A stretch of 64,000 bases of DNA, taken from positions 62,001 through 126,000 of the forward strand of contig NZ_UETD01000009.1 of assembly GCF_900116855.1 (NCBI RefSeq), read 5' to 3'. The stretch's first letter is position 1. The number at the start of each line of letters is the position of its first letter. Under the pieces are notes generated by a model. That model made no database searches. It was not told where the DNA came from and saw nothing but the letters and a program-made list of their open reading frames with translations. This DNA is from Ruminococcus flavefaciens (GTDB taxonomy: Bacteria > Bacillota > Clostridia > Oscillospirales > Ruminococcaceae). This document shows, in pieces, positions 9,319 to 17,081 of the stretch. The position numbers and the translations under genes are program-made.

Positions 9319-10041
9319 ATGGGTGCATTACTGAAATGCGAAAACGTCTCTCTCGGATACGAGGGAGACGTTGTTACGAAAAACCTCAACTTCACCGTCA
9401 GCAGCGGCGATTACCTCTGCATTGTCGGTGAGAACGGCTCGGGAAAGAGTACGCTCATAAAGGCTATCCTCGGGCTGAAACCGCCTATCAGCGGAACTAT
9501 CTCCCTCTGCGGAGATGTGGGCAGGAACGAGATAGGCTATCTCCCACAGCAGACCATGGTACAGAGAGACTTCCCCGCCTCGGTGCGTGAGATAGTTCTC
9601 TCGGGCTGCATGAACCGCTGCGGCTTCCGACCTTTCTACAACAAGGAAGAAAAGAAGCTGGCTCACGATATGATGCGAAGACTGGAAATAGAGCCCCTCG
9701 CAAAACGCTGTTACAGAGAGCTTTCGGGCGGTCAGCAGCAGAGAGTGCTCCTTGCAAGAGCTCTGTGCGCCGCAAGAAAGATGATACTCCTCGACGAGCC
9801 GGTAACAGGTCTCGACCCCAAGGCTACAAATGAGATGTACGAGCTTATCGACAGTCTCAACAAAAAGGACAAGATAACCGTTATCATGGTCTCACACGAT
9901 ATGAACGCCGCTGTAAGATATGCTTCACATATACTCCATGTGGGCAGAAAGCAGCTTTTCTTCGGCACCAAGGAGGACTACCTGACCAGCAAGACAGGTC
10001 AGGCGTTCCTGGCAGTTATGGGAGGTGATGAGGATGAGTGA
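9319..10041 (+). CDS. znuC: Zinc/manganese ABC transporter ATP-binding protein
   Basis: A 240-residue ABC ATPase powering the importer. Walker A is 'GENGSGKST', the signature motif 'LSGGQQQR' and Walker B/D-loop 'LLDEPVTGLDP'; the H-loop is in 'MVSHDMN'. The ATG lies one base after the substrate-binding protein stop, and the 3' end overlaps the permease start, so translation is probably coupled. An alternative TTG three codons upstream is possible but less likely. Confidence 0.92.
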   Translation: MGALLKCENVSLGYEGDVVTKNLNFTVSSGDYLCIVGENGSGKSTLIKAILGLKPPISGTISLCGDVGRNEIGYLPQQTMVQRDFPASVREIVLSGCMNRCGFRPFYNKEEKKLAHDMMRRLEIEPLAKRCYRELSGGQQQRVLLARALCAARKMILLDEPVTGLDPKATNEMYELIDSLNKKDKITVIMVSHDMNAAVRYASHILHVGRKQLFFGTKEDYLTSKTGQAFLAVMGGDEDE

Positions 10042-10906
10042 TATGCTTTCCACGCTCCATGATTACTTCCAGCACCCCTTTATAAGATACGCTCTTATAG
10101 TTGGTCTGCTCATCGCTCTCTGCTCGTCGCTGCTGGGCGTTACCCTCGTCATGAAGCGCTTTTCCTTCATCGGCGACGGTCTCTCACACGTTGCCTTCGG
10201 AGCTATGGCAGTCGCCACAGTCACAGGCATCACCAACAATATGCTCATTATCATGCCCATTACCATCATATCGGCGGTACTTCTGCTGAGAACGGGCAAT
10301 AACACCAAGATAAAAGGTGACGCTGCCGTCGCCATGATATCCGTGGGAGCCCTTGCACTGGGCTATATGCTCATGAATATCGCCGCAAGAAGCGGTAACG
10401 GCAGAACTACCAGCAACGTCACCGCAGATGTGTGCAGCACACTTTTCGGCTCCACATCCATCCTTACGCTGTCTCTTACCGATGTGTGGATATGTATTGC
10501 CATGTCGGTAATCGTAGTGACGGTGTTCCTTGTATTCTACAACAAGATATTCGCGGTCACCTTCGATGAGAGCTTCGCAAAGGCTACGGGAGTACGCGCG
10601 GATATGTACAATCTCCTCATTGCCATAGTCATCGCAGTCATCATCGTTATCGCCATGAAATTCGTTGGCTCACTGCTCATATCGGCGCTGATAATCTTCC
10701 CTGCACTGTCAGCAATGAGAGTTTTCAAGAGCTTCAGAAGCGTTATCATCTGCTCTGTGGTCATCTCGCTTTTCTGTGCGGCAAGCGGAATAATCATCTC
10801 CATCATCGCAGGAACTCCCGTGGGCTCCACCATAGTTTCCGCGGATATATGCGTATTCTTCCTGTTCTGCCTTATCTCACTGGTACTCAGGAGGGGAAGA
10901 AAATGA
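10034..10906 (+). CDS. znuB: Zinc/manganese ABC transporter permease (ABC-3 family)
   Basis: A 290-residue integral membrane protein with about eight to nine hydrophobic helices, the ABC-3 permease fold used by ZnuB/AdcB/MntB. The 'GDGLSHVAFGAMA' segment after the second helix is characteristic. Three closely spaced start codons exist (GTG, ATG, ATG); the third is eight bases after GGAGG and is preferred. The gene overlaps the ATPase by eight bases and ends in an ATGA overlap with the next gene. Confidence 0.92.
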   Translation: MSDMLSTLHDYFQHPFIRYALIVGLLIALCSSLLGVTLVMKRFSFIGDGLSHVAFGAMAVATVTGITNNMLIIMPITIISAVLLLRTGNNTKIKGDAAVAMISVGALALGYMLMNIAARSGNGRTTSNVTADVCSTLFGSTSILTLSLTDVWICIAMSVIVVTVFLVFYNKIFAVTFDESFAKATGVRADMYNLLIAIVIAVIIVIAMKFVGSLLISALIIFPALSAMRVFKSFRSVIICSVVISLFCAASGIIISIIAGTPVGSTIVSADICVFFLFCLISLVLRRGRK

Positions 10907-11382
10907 GAAAAGCCGCTGTTATCGCTTTGCTCTGCATTCTTTGCGGAGCTGCCTGCGCCTGCGGAGACAAGACTGCGGTCTCACAGTCCGAGAGCAAGGT
11001 AGAAATAGTCACCGATGCTTCGGGCAAAAAGATCGACCTTGACCTGACGACCATGAGCAGCACCATGATATACAGTACTGTGTCAAACATGATGATGTCC
11101 CCCGACTCCTATCTGGGTCAGTATATTAAGCTTGAGGGACAGTTCTCCGTATATCACGACAAGGGCGGCGACAAGTATATCTTCTCCGCCATAATCCCCG
11201 ACGCCACAGCCTGCTGCTCGCAGGGTATAGAGTTTGTCCTCGACGGAAGCTACAAGTACCCCGACGACTATCCCGAGGAGGGCACTACCATTACCGTTAC
11301 GGGTGATTTCAATGTCTATGACGAGTACGGCTTCAAGTACTGCCAGCTCCAGAACGCCGCAATGTCCGTCAGCGAGGAATAA
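10903..11382 (+). CDS. Putative lipoprotein of the Zn/Mn importer operon
   Basis: A 159-residue secreted protein with a hydrophobic signal segment ending in closely spaced cysteines (LCGAACAC), consistent with a lipobox. The mature part has the look of a small beta-barrel: 'YLGQYIKLEGQF', 'GTTITVTGDF' and a 'ATACCSQGIEFVL' segment with two adjacent cysteines that could bind metal. The spacing suggests an OB-fold-like domain, but this is inference. ATGA overlap with the permease and an AGGAGGGG site set the start. Location implies a role in metal capture or delivery to the importer; function is unproven. Confidence 0.75.
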   Translation: MRKAAVIALLCILCGAACACGDKTAVSQSESKVEIVTDASGKKIDLDLTTMSSTMIYSTVSNMMMSPDSYLGQYIKLEGQFSVYHDKGGDKYIFSAIIPDATACCSQGIEFVLDGSYKYPDDYPEEGTTITVTGDFNVYDEYGFKYCQLQNAAMSVSEE

Positions 11383-11418
11383 AGCCGCCATTACCGGCGT
11401 GCTGATACATAAGTTTAA

Positions 11419-11465
11419 AGCCATAGTATTTCTGATGTACGGTCAGAAGTACTATGGTTTTTTTA
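11419..11465 (+). terminator. Terminator of the Zn/Mn importer operon
   Basis: Stem CCATAGTATTTCTGA/TCAGAAGTACTATGG is followed by TTTTTTTA. It shares most of its sequence with the terminator at 7557-7607. Confidence 0.85.
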
Positions 11466-11493
11466 TTGACGGTAAAGGATGTTTTCACTGACA

Positions 11494-11676
11494 TAAATCA
11501 TAATTTAGCGCGTAGTCGCTAAGTTGATAGTTGAAAGTTGAGAGTTGAGAGTTAATGTGTTCGCTTCGCTCACAATATTTAAATATTGTCGCCGCAGGCG
11601 ACTCCACAACTTTCAACTCTAAACTCTAAACTCTAAACTTAAATCATAATTTAGCGGAGCTAAATTATGATTTAGC
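11494..11676. repeat. Composite palindromic repeat element
   Basis: Nested inverted repeats without an ORF. TAAATCATAATTTAGCG (11494-11510) recurs at 11640-11656, where it pairs with GCTAAATTATGATTTA. AGTTGA/AGAGTT-type tandem units (11522-11553) are complementary to CAACTTTCAACTCTAAACT units (11607-11640). The centre has small hairpins (AATATTTAAATATT, GTCGCCGCAGGCGAC). It looks like a non-autonomous mobile or folded repeat. It fills most of the gap 11466-11877; the rest is the next promoter and leader. Confidence 0.7.
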
Positions 11677-11719
11677 TGCTGCGCACAAGATTTGCCCTGC
11701 CAATTTATTATCCCCCGTC

Positions 11720-11749
11720 TTGACAAGGTGCTATGAAATGTGATACAAT
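11720..11749 (+). promoter_or_regulatory. Promoter of HTH-cupin/acyl-CoA synthetase operon
   Basis: TTGACA (11720-11725), 18-base spacer, TACAAT (11744-11749). A leader of about 120 bases follows before the ribosome binding site AAGGAGG; no known riboswitch was recognised in it. Confidence 0.75.
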
Positions 11750-11877
11750 TAATGTGTATATTTCACACAGTAGAACCCGTCTGTCTCAGACACATCCCAA
11801 TAATAAACCTTCAGCAAAGGGAGACTCCGAATTCCAACTGTAAAATATAAATCTTATCACTATAAGGAGGTCGCGCT

Positions 11878-12423
11878 ATGGAGACTATCAATGAGATCGC
11901 AGCACGCATCCGTGAGCTGCGCGAGGTCTGTGACTATTCACAGGAGAAGCTTGCAGAGGAGCTTGGTCTTACCACAGAGCAGTATGCAGGCTATGAAACA
12001 AATGGTGATTTTCCAATAAGCGTAATCTATGAGATCGCAAATAAGTTCGGCGTGGATTTCAACGAGCTCGTCACAGGTGAGCCCAGCCGTATCGACACCT
12101 TCCAGGTCGTCCGCCGCGGCAAGGGCAGAAGCATCAGCCGTTATGAGGGCTATCGCTTCAAGGATCTGGCTTTCCGCTATGCGGATAAGGTCATGCAGCC
12201 CCTCCTGGTCACACTTGAGCCTTCCGATGAGCCCGCTAAGCTGGTCACACATACAGGTCAGGAATTCAACCTCGTCCTTAAAGGCACTGTTGCCGTGGTA
12301 TTCGAGGATAAGGAGATCATCCTCAATGAGGGCGATTCTATATACTTCAACCCCACATATCCCCACGGACAGCGCTGCGTCGGAGACAGTAAAGCAAGAT
12401 TTCTGACAGTTATAGCTGAATAA
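11878..12423 (+). CDS. XRE-family HTH regulator with C-terminal cupin
   Basis: A 181-residue regulator. An XRE-type helix-turn-helix covers about residues 7-62 ('LREVCDYSQEKLAEELGL') and a small cupin barrel about 110-180, with the conserved 'HTGQEFNLVLKGTVAV' and 'GDSIYFNPTYPHGQRC' strands including histidines. In this family (PuuR/SutR-like) the cupin binds a small ligand. It sits 40 bases upstream of the acyl-CoA synthetase gene and shares its promoter, so it probably senses a substrate or product of that enzyme and may autoregulate. Confidence 0.88.
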   Translation: METINEIAARIRELREVCDYSQEKLAEELGLTTEQYAGYETNGDFPISVIYEIANKFGVDFNELVTGEPSRIDTFQVVRRGKGRSISRYEGYRFKDLAFRYADKVMQPLLVTLEPSDEPAKLVTHTGQEFNLVLKGTVAVVFEDKEIILNEGDSIYFNPTYPHGQRCVGDSKARFLTVIAE

Positions 12424-12463
12424 TTTCGCTTTTTCAAGCATAAGCAAAGGAGTTTTTACTGAA

Positions 12464-14140
12464 ATGCTTTTAGACCGTTATCTTCCCCGTATAGAATTTG
12501 ATTCCTACGAGGATTTCAAGGAAAATTACAGGGTAAATGTTCCCGAGGACTTTAACTTCGGCTGGGACATCGTTGATGAATGGGCTAAGCAGGAGCCCGA
12601 AAAGAAGGCTCTTGTATGGCTCAGCCACGACAAAAAGGAGCGCACTTTCACTTTTACCGATATATCAAAGCTCTCAAATCAGACCTGCCACTACTTCCGC
12701 AGTCTGGGTCTCAAAAAGGGCGACGTTGTGCTTCTTATCCTCCGCCGCCGCTGGGAGTACTGGGTAATTGCCACCGCTCTCCATAAGCTGGGCGTAATTC
12801 TTATCCCCGGTAATCTTCTCTTTACCACACACGATATCGCTTACCGCGGCAATATGGCAGGTATCTCAGCCATCATCGCCTGCGATGACGAGTACATACG
12901 CGGTCAGATAGACGCAGCTGCTCCCCAGATAGAGACACTGCGCAAGAAGATCGCTGTTGCAGAGCCCCGTGAGGGCTGGGACTTCTTCGAGGACGAGATC
13001 GCCAAGTTCCCCGACACCTTTGAGCGTCCCACAGGCGATGAGGCTACCAAGGCCACCGATACCATGCTCATCTACTTCACATCGGGCTCAACAGGTATGC
13101 CCAAGATGGTATGCCACAACTTCGCACACCCTCTGGGTCATATAGTTACCGCTAAATACTGGCACCAGGTACAGGAGAACAAGCTCCATATGTCCATTTC
13201 CGACTCAGGCTGGGCTAAGTTCGGCTGGGGCAAGATCTACGGACAGTGGATCTGCGGTGCTATACAGTTCGCCTATGACTTCACAGGCAGATTCAACGCC
13301 AAGGACATTCTCGAGGTAATCAGCCACTACAAGCTGACTACATTCTGCGCTCCTCCTACAATGTACCGCTTTATGCTGCAGGAGGACATGACAAAGTACG
13401 ATCTTTCATCAATACAGAACTTCTGCAATGCGGGCGAGCCCCTCAATCCTGAGGTATTCAACCGTATCTATGAGCTCACGGGCAAGAAAATGCGTGAGGG
13501 CTTCGGTCAGACCGAGGGAACCGTTCTCATCGCTAACTTCCCGTGGATAGACCCCAAGCCCGGCTCAACAGGAAAGCCTTCTCCCCTTTACAATATCCAC
13601 CTGCTCCGTCCCGACGGTACAGAGTGCGAGGACGGTGAAGAGGGCAGTATCATGGTATGCGGCATAGATAAAGAACGTCCCACAGGTCTTTTCTGCGGCT
13701 ACTACAAGAACCCCGAGCTGACCGAGGCTGTTCTCGGCGGCGAGAACTACGACACAGGCGACGTTGCATGGCGTGATTCCAAGGGCTATTACTGGTTCGT
13801 CGGAAGAAATGACGACGTTATCAAGTGCTCAGGCTACCGTATAGGACCCTTTGAGGTAGAGAGCGCACTCCTTACACACCCTGCTGTTGTTGAGTCCGCA
13901 ATCACAGGTGCTCCCGACCCCATCAGAGGTCAGGTAGTAAAGGCAACCGTCGTTCTTGCTGAGGGCTACACTCCCTCTCCCGAGCTGACAAAGGAGCTTC
14001 AGGATCACGTTAAGCACGAGACTGCACCCTATAAGTATCCCCGTGTCATCGAGTATGTCAAGGAGCTTCCCAAGACTCTCGGCGGCAAGATAAAGCGTGC
14101 TCAGATACGCCATCAGGACGAGGAAAATTCTGCAAAATAA
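12464..14140 (+). CDS. AMP-forming acyl-CoA synthetase
   Basis: A 558-residue member of the ANL superfamily that activates a carboxylate to acyl-AMP and then acyl-CoA. Visible core motifs: P-loop 'YFTSGSTGMPKMVCH', A5 'GFGQTEGT', A7 'YDTGDVAWRD', A8 hinge 'GRNDDVIKCSGYRIGPFEVE' and catalytic lysine 'GGKIKRAQIR'. Overall it resembles acetyl/medium-chain acyl-CoA synthetases of the AcsM type, but the substrate cannot be read from sequence. Co-transcribed with the upstream HTH-cupin regulator. A terminator follows directly. Confidence 0.9.
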   Translation: MLLDRYLPRIEFDSYEDFKENYRVNVPEDFNFGWDIVDEWAKQEPEKKALVWLSHDKKERTFTFTDISKLSNQTCHYFRSLGLKKGDVVLLILRRRWEYWVIATALHKLGVILIPGNLLFTTHDIAYRGNMAGISAIIACDDEYIRGQIDAAAPQIETLRKKIAVAEPREGWDFFEDEIAKFPDTFERPTGDEATKATDTMLIYFTSGSTGMPKMVCHNFAHPLGHIVTAKYWHQVQENKLHMSISDSGWAKFGWGKIYGQWICGAIQFAYDFTGRFNAKDILEVISHYKLTTFCAPPTMYRFMLQEDMTKYDLSSIQNFCNAGEPLNPEVFNRIYELTGKKMREGFGQTEGTVLIANFPWIDPKPGSTGKPSPLYNIHLLRPDGTECEDGEEGSIMVCGIDKERPTGLFCGYYKNPELTEAVLGGENYDTGDVAWRDSKGYYWFVGRNDDVIKCSGYRIGPFEVESALLTHPAVVESAITGAPDPIRGQVVKATVVLAEGYTPSPELTKELQDHVKHETAPYKYPRVIEYVKELPKTLGGKIKRAQIRHQDEENSAK

Positions 14141-14151
14141 TCACAAACTAT

Positions 14152-14180
14152 CGCCCGATCGTATATGGTCGGGCGTTTCT
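14152..14180 (+). terminator. Terminator after acyl-CoA synthetase
   Basis: A 7-bp stem CGCCCGA/TCGGGCG is followed by TTTCT. Moderate strength. Confidence 0.7.
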
Positions 14181-14196
14181 GCTATAAGGAGGGACA

Positions 14197-14985
14197 ATGA
14201 GAAAGCTTTTAATAGTTGAAGGACTTCCCTGCTCGGGAAAAAGCACGGTATCAAAGCATATCGCCGAAGTGCTGGGTATGGAATTCACCGACGAGGGCAG
14301 CGGAGATCACCCTGCGGACTATGAATTTCACGCATTCCTCAGCGAAAGTGAGCTTGCGGAGTTTCAGTCCGAAGAACGGGAGCTGATATCTGCCGCTGCC
14401 GAAAAGCGCTGCGGTGGATATGTAGTCCCTATCGGCGGCTTCAGCGGAGCCCTCTTTGACAGGCTCCTCGCCCATAAGATATACGACTTTCTCCCGTGGG
14501 AGACCGAAAAGCCCATCATGCTGGACAAGTGGCGAAGCTTTGCCGAAAGCGCCGCAAGCTCCGCAGGTCATGTTTTCAACTGCGTTTTCCTCCAGAACCC
14601 CATGTGCGAGACCATGATGAGGTTCGGCTTTGACAGCTCCGTATCCGAGGAGTACATCAGGGAGATATATGATATTATCCGTCCGCTGGAGCCCTTTGTG
14701 GTCTATCTGAAAACCGACAGTATCGCTGCGGAGGTAAAGAGGGCTGTCCCTGAGCGCGGTGAGGAATGGTTAAACGGTGTCATTGATTACCACTGCGGAG
14801 GTGAATACGGAAAGTCTCTCGGACTCAGCGGCTTTGAGGGCTACATTTCTGCTCTTGAGGAGCGTCAGCACCGTGAGCTGGCTATTCTCGGACATCTCGG
14901 TATCGACAGCATTATCATCGGAAACTTCAAAAATGACAGTCAAAAGGCTTACGATGAGATACTTGCGGCGATCTTCGCAAAATAA
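14197..14985 (+). CDS. P-loop NTPase, kinase-like
   Basis: A 262-residue protein with a Walker A loop at the N-terminus ('VEGLPCSGKST'), followed by 'KHIAEVLGMEF' as in nucleoside or small-molecule kinases. A later 'FVVYLKTDSI' strand precedes a helical region resembling the lid of such kinases. No nucleotide-specific motif was identified, so the substrate is unknown. It has its own AAGGAGGG site. The small hairpin after its stop overlaps the -35 element of the sigI promoter. Confidence 0.75.
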   Translation: MRKLLIVEGLPCSGKSTVSKHIAEVLGMEFTDEGSGDHPADYEFHAFLSESELAEFQSEERELISAAAEKRCGGYVVPIGGFSGALFDRLLAHKIYDFLPWETEKPIMLDKWRSFAESAASSAGHVFNCVFLQNPMCETMMRFGFDSSVSEEYIREIYDIIRPLEPFVVYLKTDSIAAEVKRAVPERGEEWLNGVIDYHCGGEYGKSLGLSGFEGYISALEERQHRELAILGHLGIDSIIIGNFKNDSQKAYDEILAAIFAK

Positions 14986-14995
14986 TCAGAAACTT

Positions 14996-15016
14996 ACGGG
15001 GAATACCCCGTTTTCT
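14996..15016 (+). terminator. Short terminator-like hairpin before sigI
   Basis: ACGGGG-AATA-CCCCGT followed by TTTCT. The descending arm ACCCCG also serves as the putative SigI -35 element, so read-through and promoter use may compete. Confidence 0.55.
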
Positions 15017-15032
15017 CACAAGCGCCTGCGTA
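15005..15032 (+). promoter_or_regulatory. Putative SigI-dependent promoter of sigI-rsgI
   Basis: ACCCCG (15005-15010), 18 bases, CGTA (15029-15032). SigI promoters in Bacillus and Clostridium have a C-rich -35 (ACCCCC-like) and CGAA/CGTA -10, and sigI operons are autoregulated. The same layout recurs upstream of the secreted protein at 16973-17000. Confidence 0.65.
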
Positions 15033-15060
15033 ATCTACAAGTAATATGGGGGTGGCAAAT

Positions 15061-15783
15061 ATGAATTCTGATGCGCATCAAATCATATCCCGTGTCTATG
15101 AGGCAAAAACAGACAGCCACGCGGCAGATCAGCTGATCTCGGATTATATGCCATTCATCAAGTCCGAAACAGCAAGGTTTATCAACCGTCCGCCAGATAA
15201 GAGCGACGATGAGCTGAGTATAGCTATGTTCGCCTTCTATGAAGCGATACAGAACTACTCCCGTCTGCGCGGCTCTTTCCTGAAATTTGCGGCACTGCAT
15301 ATAAGGAACCGCCTCATCGACAACTACAGAAAAGAAAAGAGAAATAAAGGACAGATATCTCTTGATGTCTCCGAGGACGACAAGACCGACCTCAGGGAAA
15401 CTATCCGCGATGACTACGACGCATACGAGGAAAATGAGCTCCGCGAAGCCACACAGCATGAAATAGCCGAGCTCTCTGCCCAGATGCAGGAATTCGGTGT
15501 GTCCATGAGCGATGTCGCTGATAATTCTCCCAGACAGAGGCGAACTCTCGAAAGCTGTCAGAGGGCTGTCCACTATGCAAGAAGCAACCCCGATATTCTT
15601 GAGGATTTCCTCAGAACAAAGCGTGTCCCGCTGGCTAAGCTGGCTGAGGGCGCAGATGTGGAGAGAAAGACCCTTGAAAGACACAGGCGCTATCTGGTGG
15701 CTGTGCTCCTGATCTGCACCAACGGCTATGAGATAATGCGCGGACACATCATGCAGGTACTTAAAGGTGGTGAGAAAACATGA
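15061..15783 (+). CDS. sigI: RNA polymerase sigma factor SigI
   Basis: A 240-residue alternative sigma factor of the SigI group, which in cellulolytic clostridia controls polysaccharide-degrading genes and in Bacillus a heat response. Region 2 is visible as 'DQLISDYMPFIKSETARF' through 'DELSIAMFAFYEAIQNYS' and 'KFAALHIRNRLIDNYRKE'. The C-terminal half has the SigI-specific domain 'RTKRVPLAKLAEGADVERKTLERHRRYLVAVLLI' (a helix-turn-helix; given here only to describe the region at residues 185-220). The ATG at 15061 has a G-rich ribosome binding site; an upstream in-frame ATG lies inside that site. ATGA overlap with rsgI. Confidence 0.9.
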   Translation: MNSDAHQIISRVYEAKTDSHAADQLISDYMPFIKSETARFINRPPDKSDDELSIAMFAFYEAIQNYSRLRGSFLKFAALHIRNRLIDNYRKEKRNKGQISLDVSEDDKTDLRETIRDDYDAYEENELREATQHEIAELSAQMQEFGVSMSDVADNSPRQRRTLESCQRAVHYARSNPDILEDFLRTKRVPLAKLAEGADVERKTLERHRRYLVAVLLICTNGYEIMRGHIMQVLKGGEKT

Positions 15784-16859
15784 AATATATTGTTATGGAA
15801 TGTAATAAGGGTTATGCTGTACTCATGGACGAGGAGTCAAGGTTTGTAAAGGCTGCCGACCTCAGCTATGAGGTGGGACAGACTGTCACCGATCCACTTA
15901 TCATGAACAGCGATGAACACCGCGCAAGAAAGATCACTCTTCATATCAGCCGCGCTGTTGCAGTTGCAGCCTGCCTTGTGCTTATGGTATCGGCAGGTTC
16001 AATATACTACTCCCGTAACCTGAAGCCTCACTCCACAGTACTCATCTCATCAGACGCCAACATAAGACTCGAACTCAACAAAAAAGGCAAGGTTCTCCAT
16101 ATCAGATGTGATGACAGTATAGGCAAGGAATTACTGAAGGACTACGACGGAAAGGGCAAGGATATGCTCACCGTTGCAAATGATATACTTGAGCTTGAAA
16201 AAGAAAAAGGTGTGATCTCCGAGGGAGACACAGTGGACTTCTATATAGAGTCCGACAGCTCAAAGGACTATGATACTTACAGAAACAATGTCAAAAAGGG
16301 CATTGCGGATATCAATATAAATGTAAAGGGACTTGACAGCTTCAAGCCCGAGGACAAGGCAAAGCCCGAGCCTGCGGTAAAGCCTGATCCTGCAAAGGAC
16401 GTCAAAGCTCCCGAGGCACCAAAGCCTCCCACGCAGGGCGAAAAGCTCCCCGAGCCACCTGCACCCCCTGCCGCTGAACCGGCAGCTCCCGCAGAACCGC
16501 CTGCTCCTCCGAAGGGAGAGGTCAAGCAGCCGGCAGAGGTAAAGGAACCTCCTGCACCTCCAGCTCCTGCAAACGATCCCGAGCCGCCCAAGGAGGCTGA
16601 CAAGCCTGCCGAGGGTGAAAAGCCGGAGCCGCCCAAGCCCGATGACGGTGCCGAACCGCCCAAACCGGAGGTACACCACGAAGCGGCTCCGCCAAAGGCA
16701 GTTCCTCATGCAGCTGCTCCTGTGGCAGATGCAGCTGTCACCATGGAAGATGTACATATAGACCCCATGGCTGACGAACCAAAGAAAGATATCATAACAG
16801 GTGAAGCGGAACTTGTTCATCCCGCTCCGCCTGCTCCCCTCCCCCCTGAGAAAACATGA
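15780..16859 (+). CDS. rsgI: RsgI-like membrane anti-sigma factor with proline-rich exterior
   Basis: A 359-residue membrane protein that should hold SigI inactive and release it on an outside signal. Residues about 1-50 form the cytoplasmic RsgI N-terminal domain ('MKYIVMECNKGYAVLMDEE'), 58-77 the single membrane helix, and about 85-180 the conserved extracellular region ('SSDANIRLELNKKGKVLHI'). From about residue 190 the chain is a low-complexity Pro/Glu/Lys/Ala tail (EPPAPP, EKPEPPKP units) rather than the carbohydrate-binding or glycoside hydrolase domains seen on many clostridial RsgI proteins. Coupled to sigI by a 4-base overlap. The tail is similar in style to the secreted protein that follows. 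Confidence 0.88.
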   Translation: MKYIVMECNKGYAVLMDEESRFVKAADLSYEVGQTVTDPLIMNSDEHRARKITLHISRAVAVAACLVLMVSAGSIYYSRNLKPHSTVLISSDANIRLELNKKGKVLHIRCDDSIGKELLKDYDGKGKDMLTVANDILELEKEKGVISEGDTVDFYIESDSSKDYDTYRNNVKKGIADININVKGLDSFKPEDKAKPEPAVKPDPAKDVKAPEAPKPPTQGEKLPEPPAPPAAEPAAPAEPPAPPKGEVKQPAEVKEPPAPPAPANDPEPPKEADKPAEGEKPEPPKPDDGAEPPKPEVHHEAAPPKAVPHAAAPVADAAVTMEDVHIDPMADEPKKDIITGEAELVHPAPPAPLPPEKT

Positions 16860-16873
16860 ATATATAGACAGAG

Positions 16874-16913
16874 GCACAGGACGTCACCGTAAGGCGTCCT
16901 GTGCTTCATTTTT
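16874..16913 (+). terminator. Terminator of sigI-rsgI
   Basis: A 10-bp perfect stem GCACAGGACG/CGTCCTGTGC is followed by a T-rich tail. Confidence 0.88.
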
Positions 16914-16972
16914 ATGCAATATACCGTCAATTGCAGACCGCAAAAAATATTTTCGGAAATTTTTTTCATATC

Positions 16973-17000
16973 ACCCCTCTTTTTTTCATCCTGCTCCGTA
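16973..17000 (+). promoter_or_regulatory. Putative SigI promoter of the proline-rich secreted protein
   Basis: ACCCCT (16973-16978), 18 bases, CGTA (16997-17000), with the same spacing and T-rich spacer as the sigI promoter. It lies 81 bases before the gene. No convincing TTGACA/TATAAT pair was seen here. Confidence 0.6.
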
Positions 17001-17081
17001 TCCTGTTAATGTAACACAAAACAGGTGTTCAACTCCCCGTCAATGAGGAGTAAAATAAATCATGTAAAGGAGTAATCAATC

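Noticed and set aside
11757..11877. Leader before the HTH-cupin gene considered as a riboswitch
   Set aside because: About 120 bases, but no conserved core of any riboswitch known to me and no terminator or clear anti-Shine-Dalgarno pairing.
16277..16663. Minus-strand Gly/Ser-rich open frame opposite the RsgI tail (and a similar one at 17729-18025)
   Set aside because: These are complements of Pro-rich repeats; low-complexity codons keep the antisense frame open. No ribosome binding site, and the plus-strand genes are clear.
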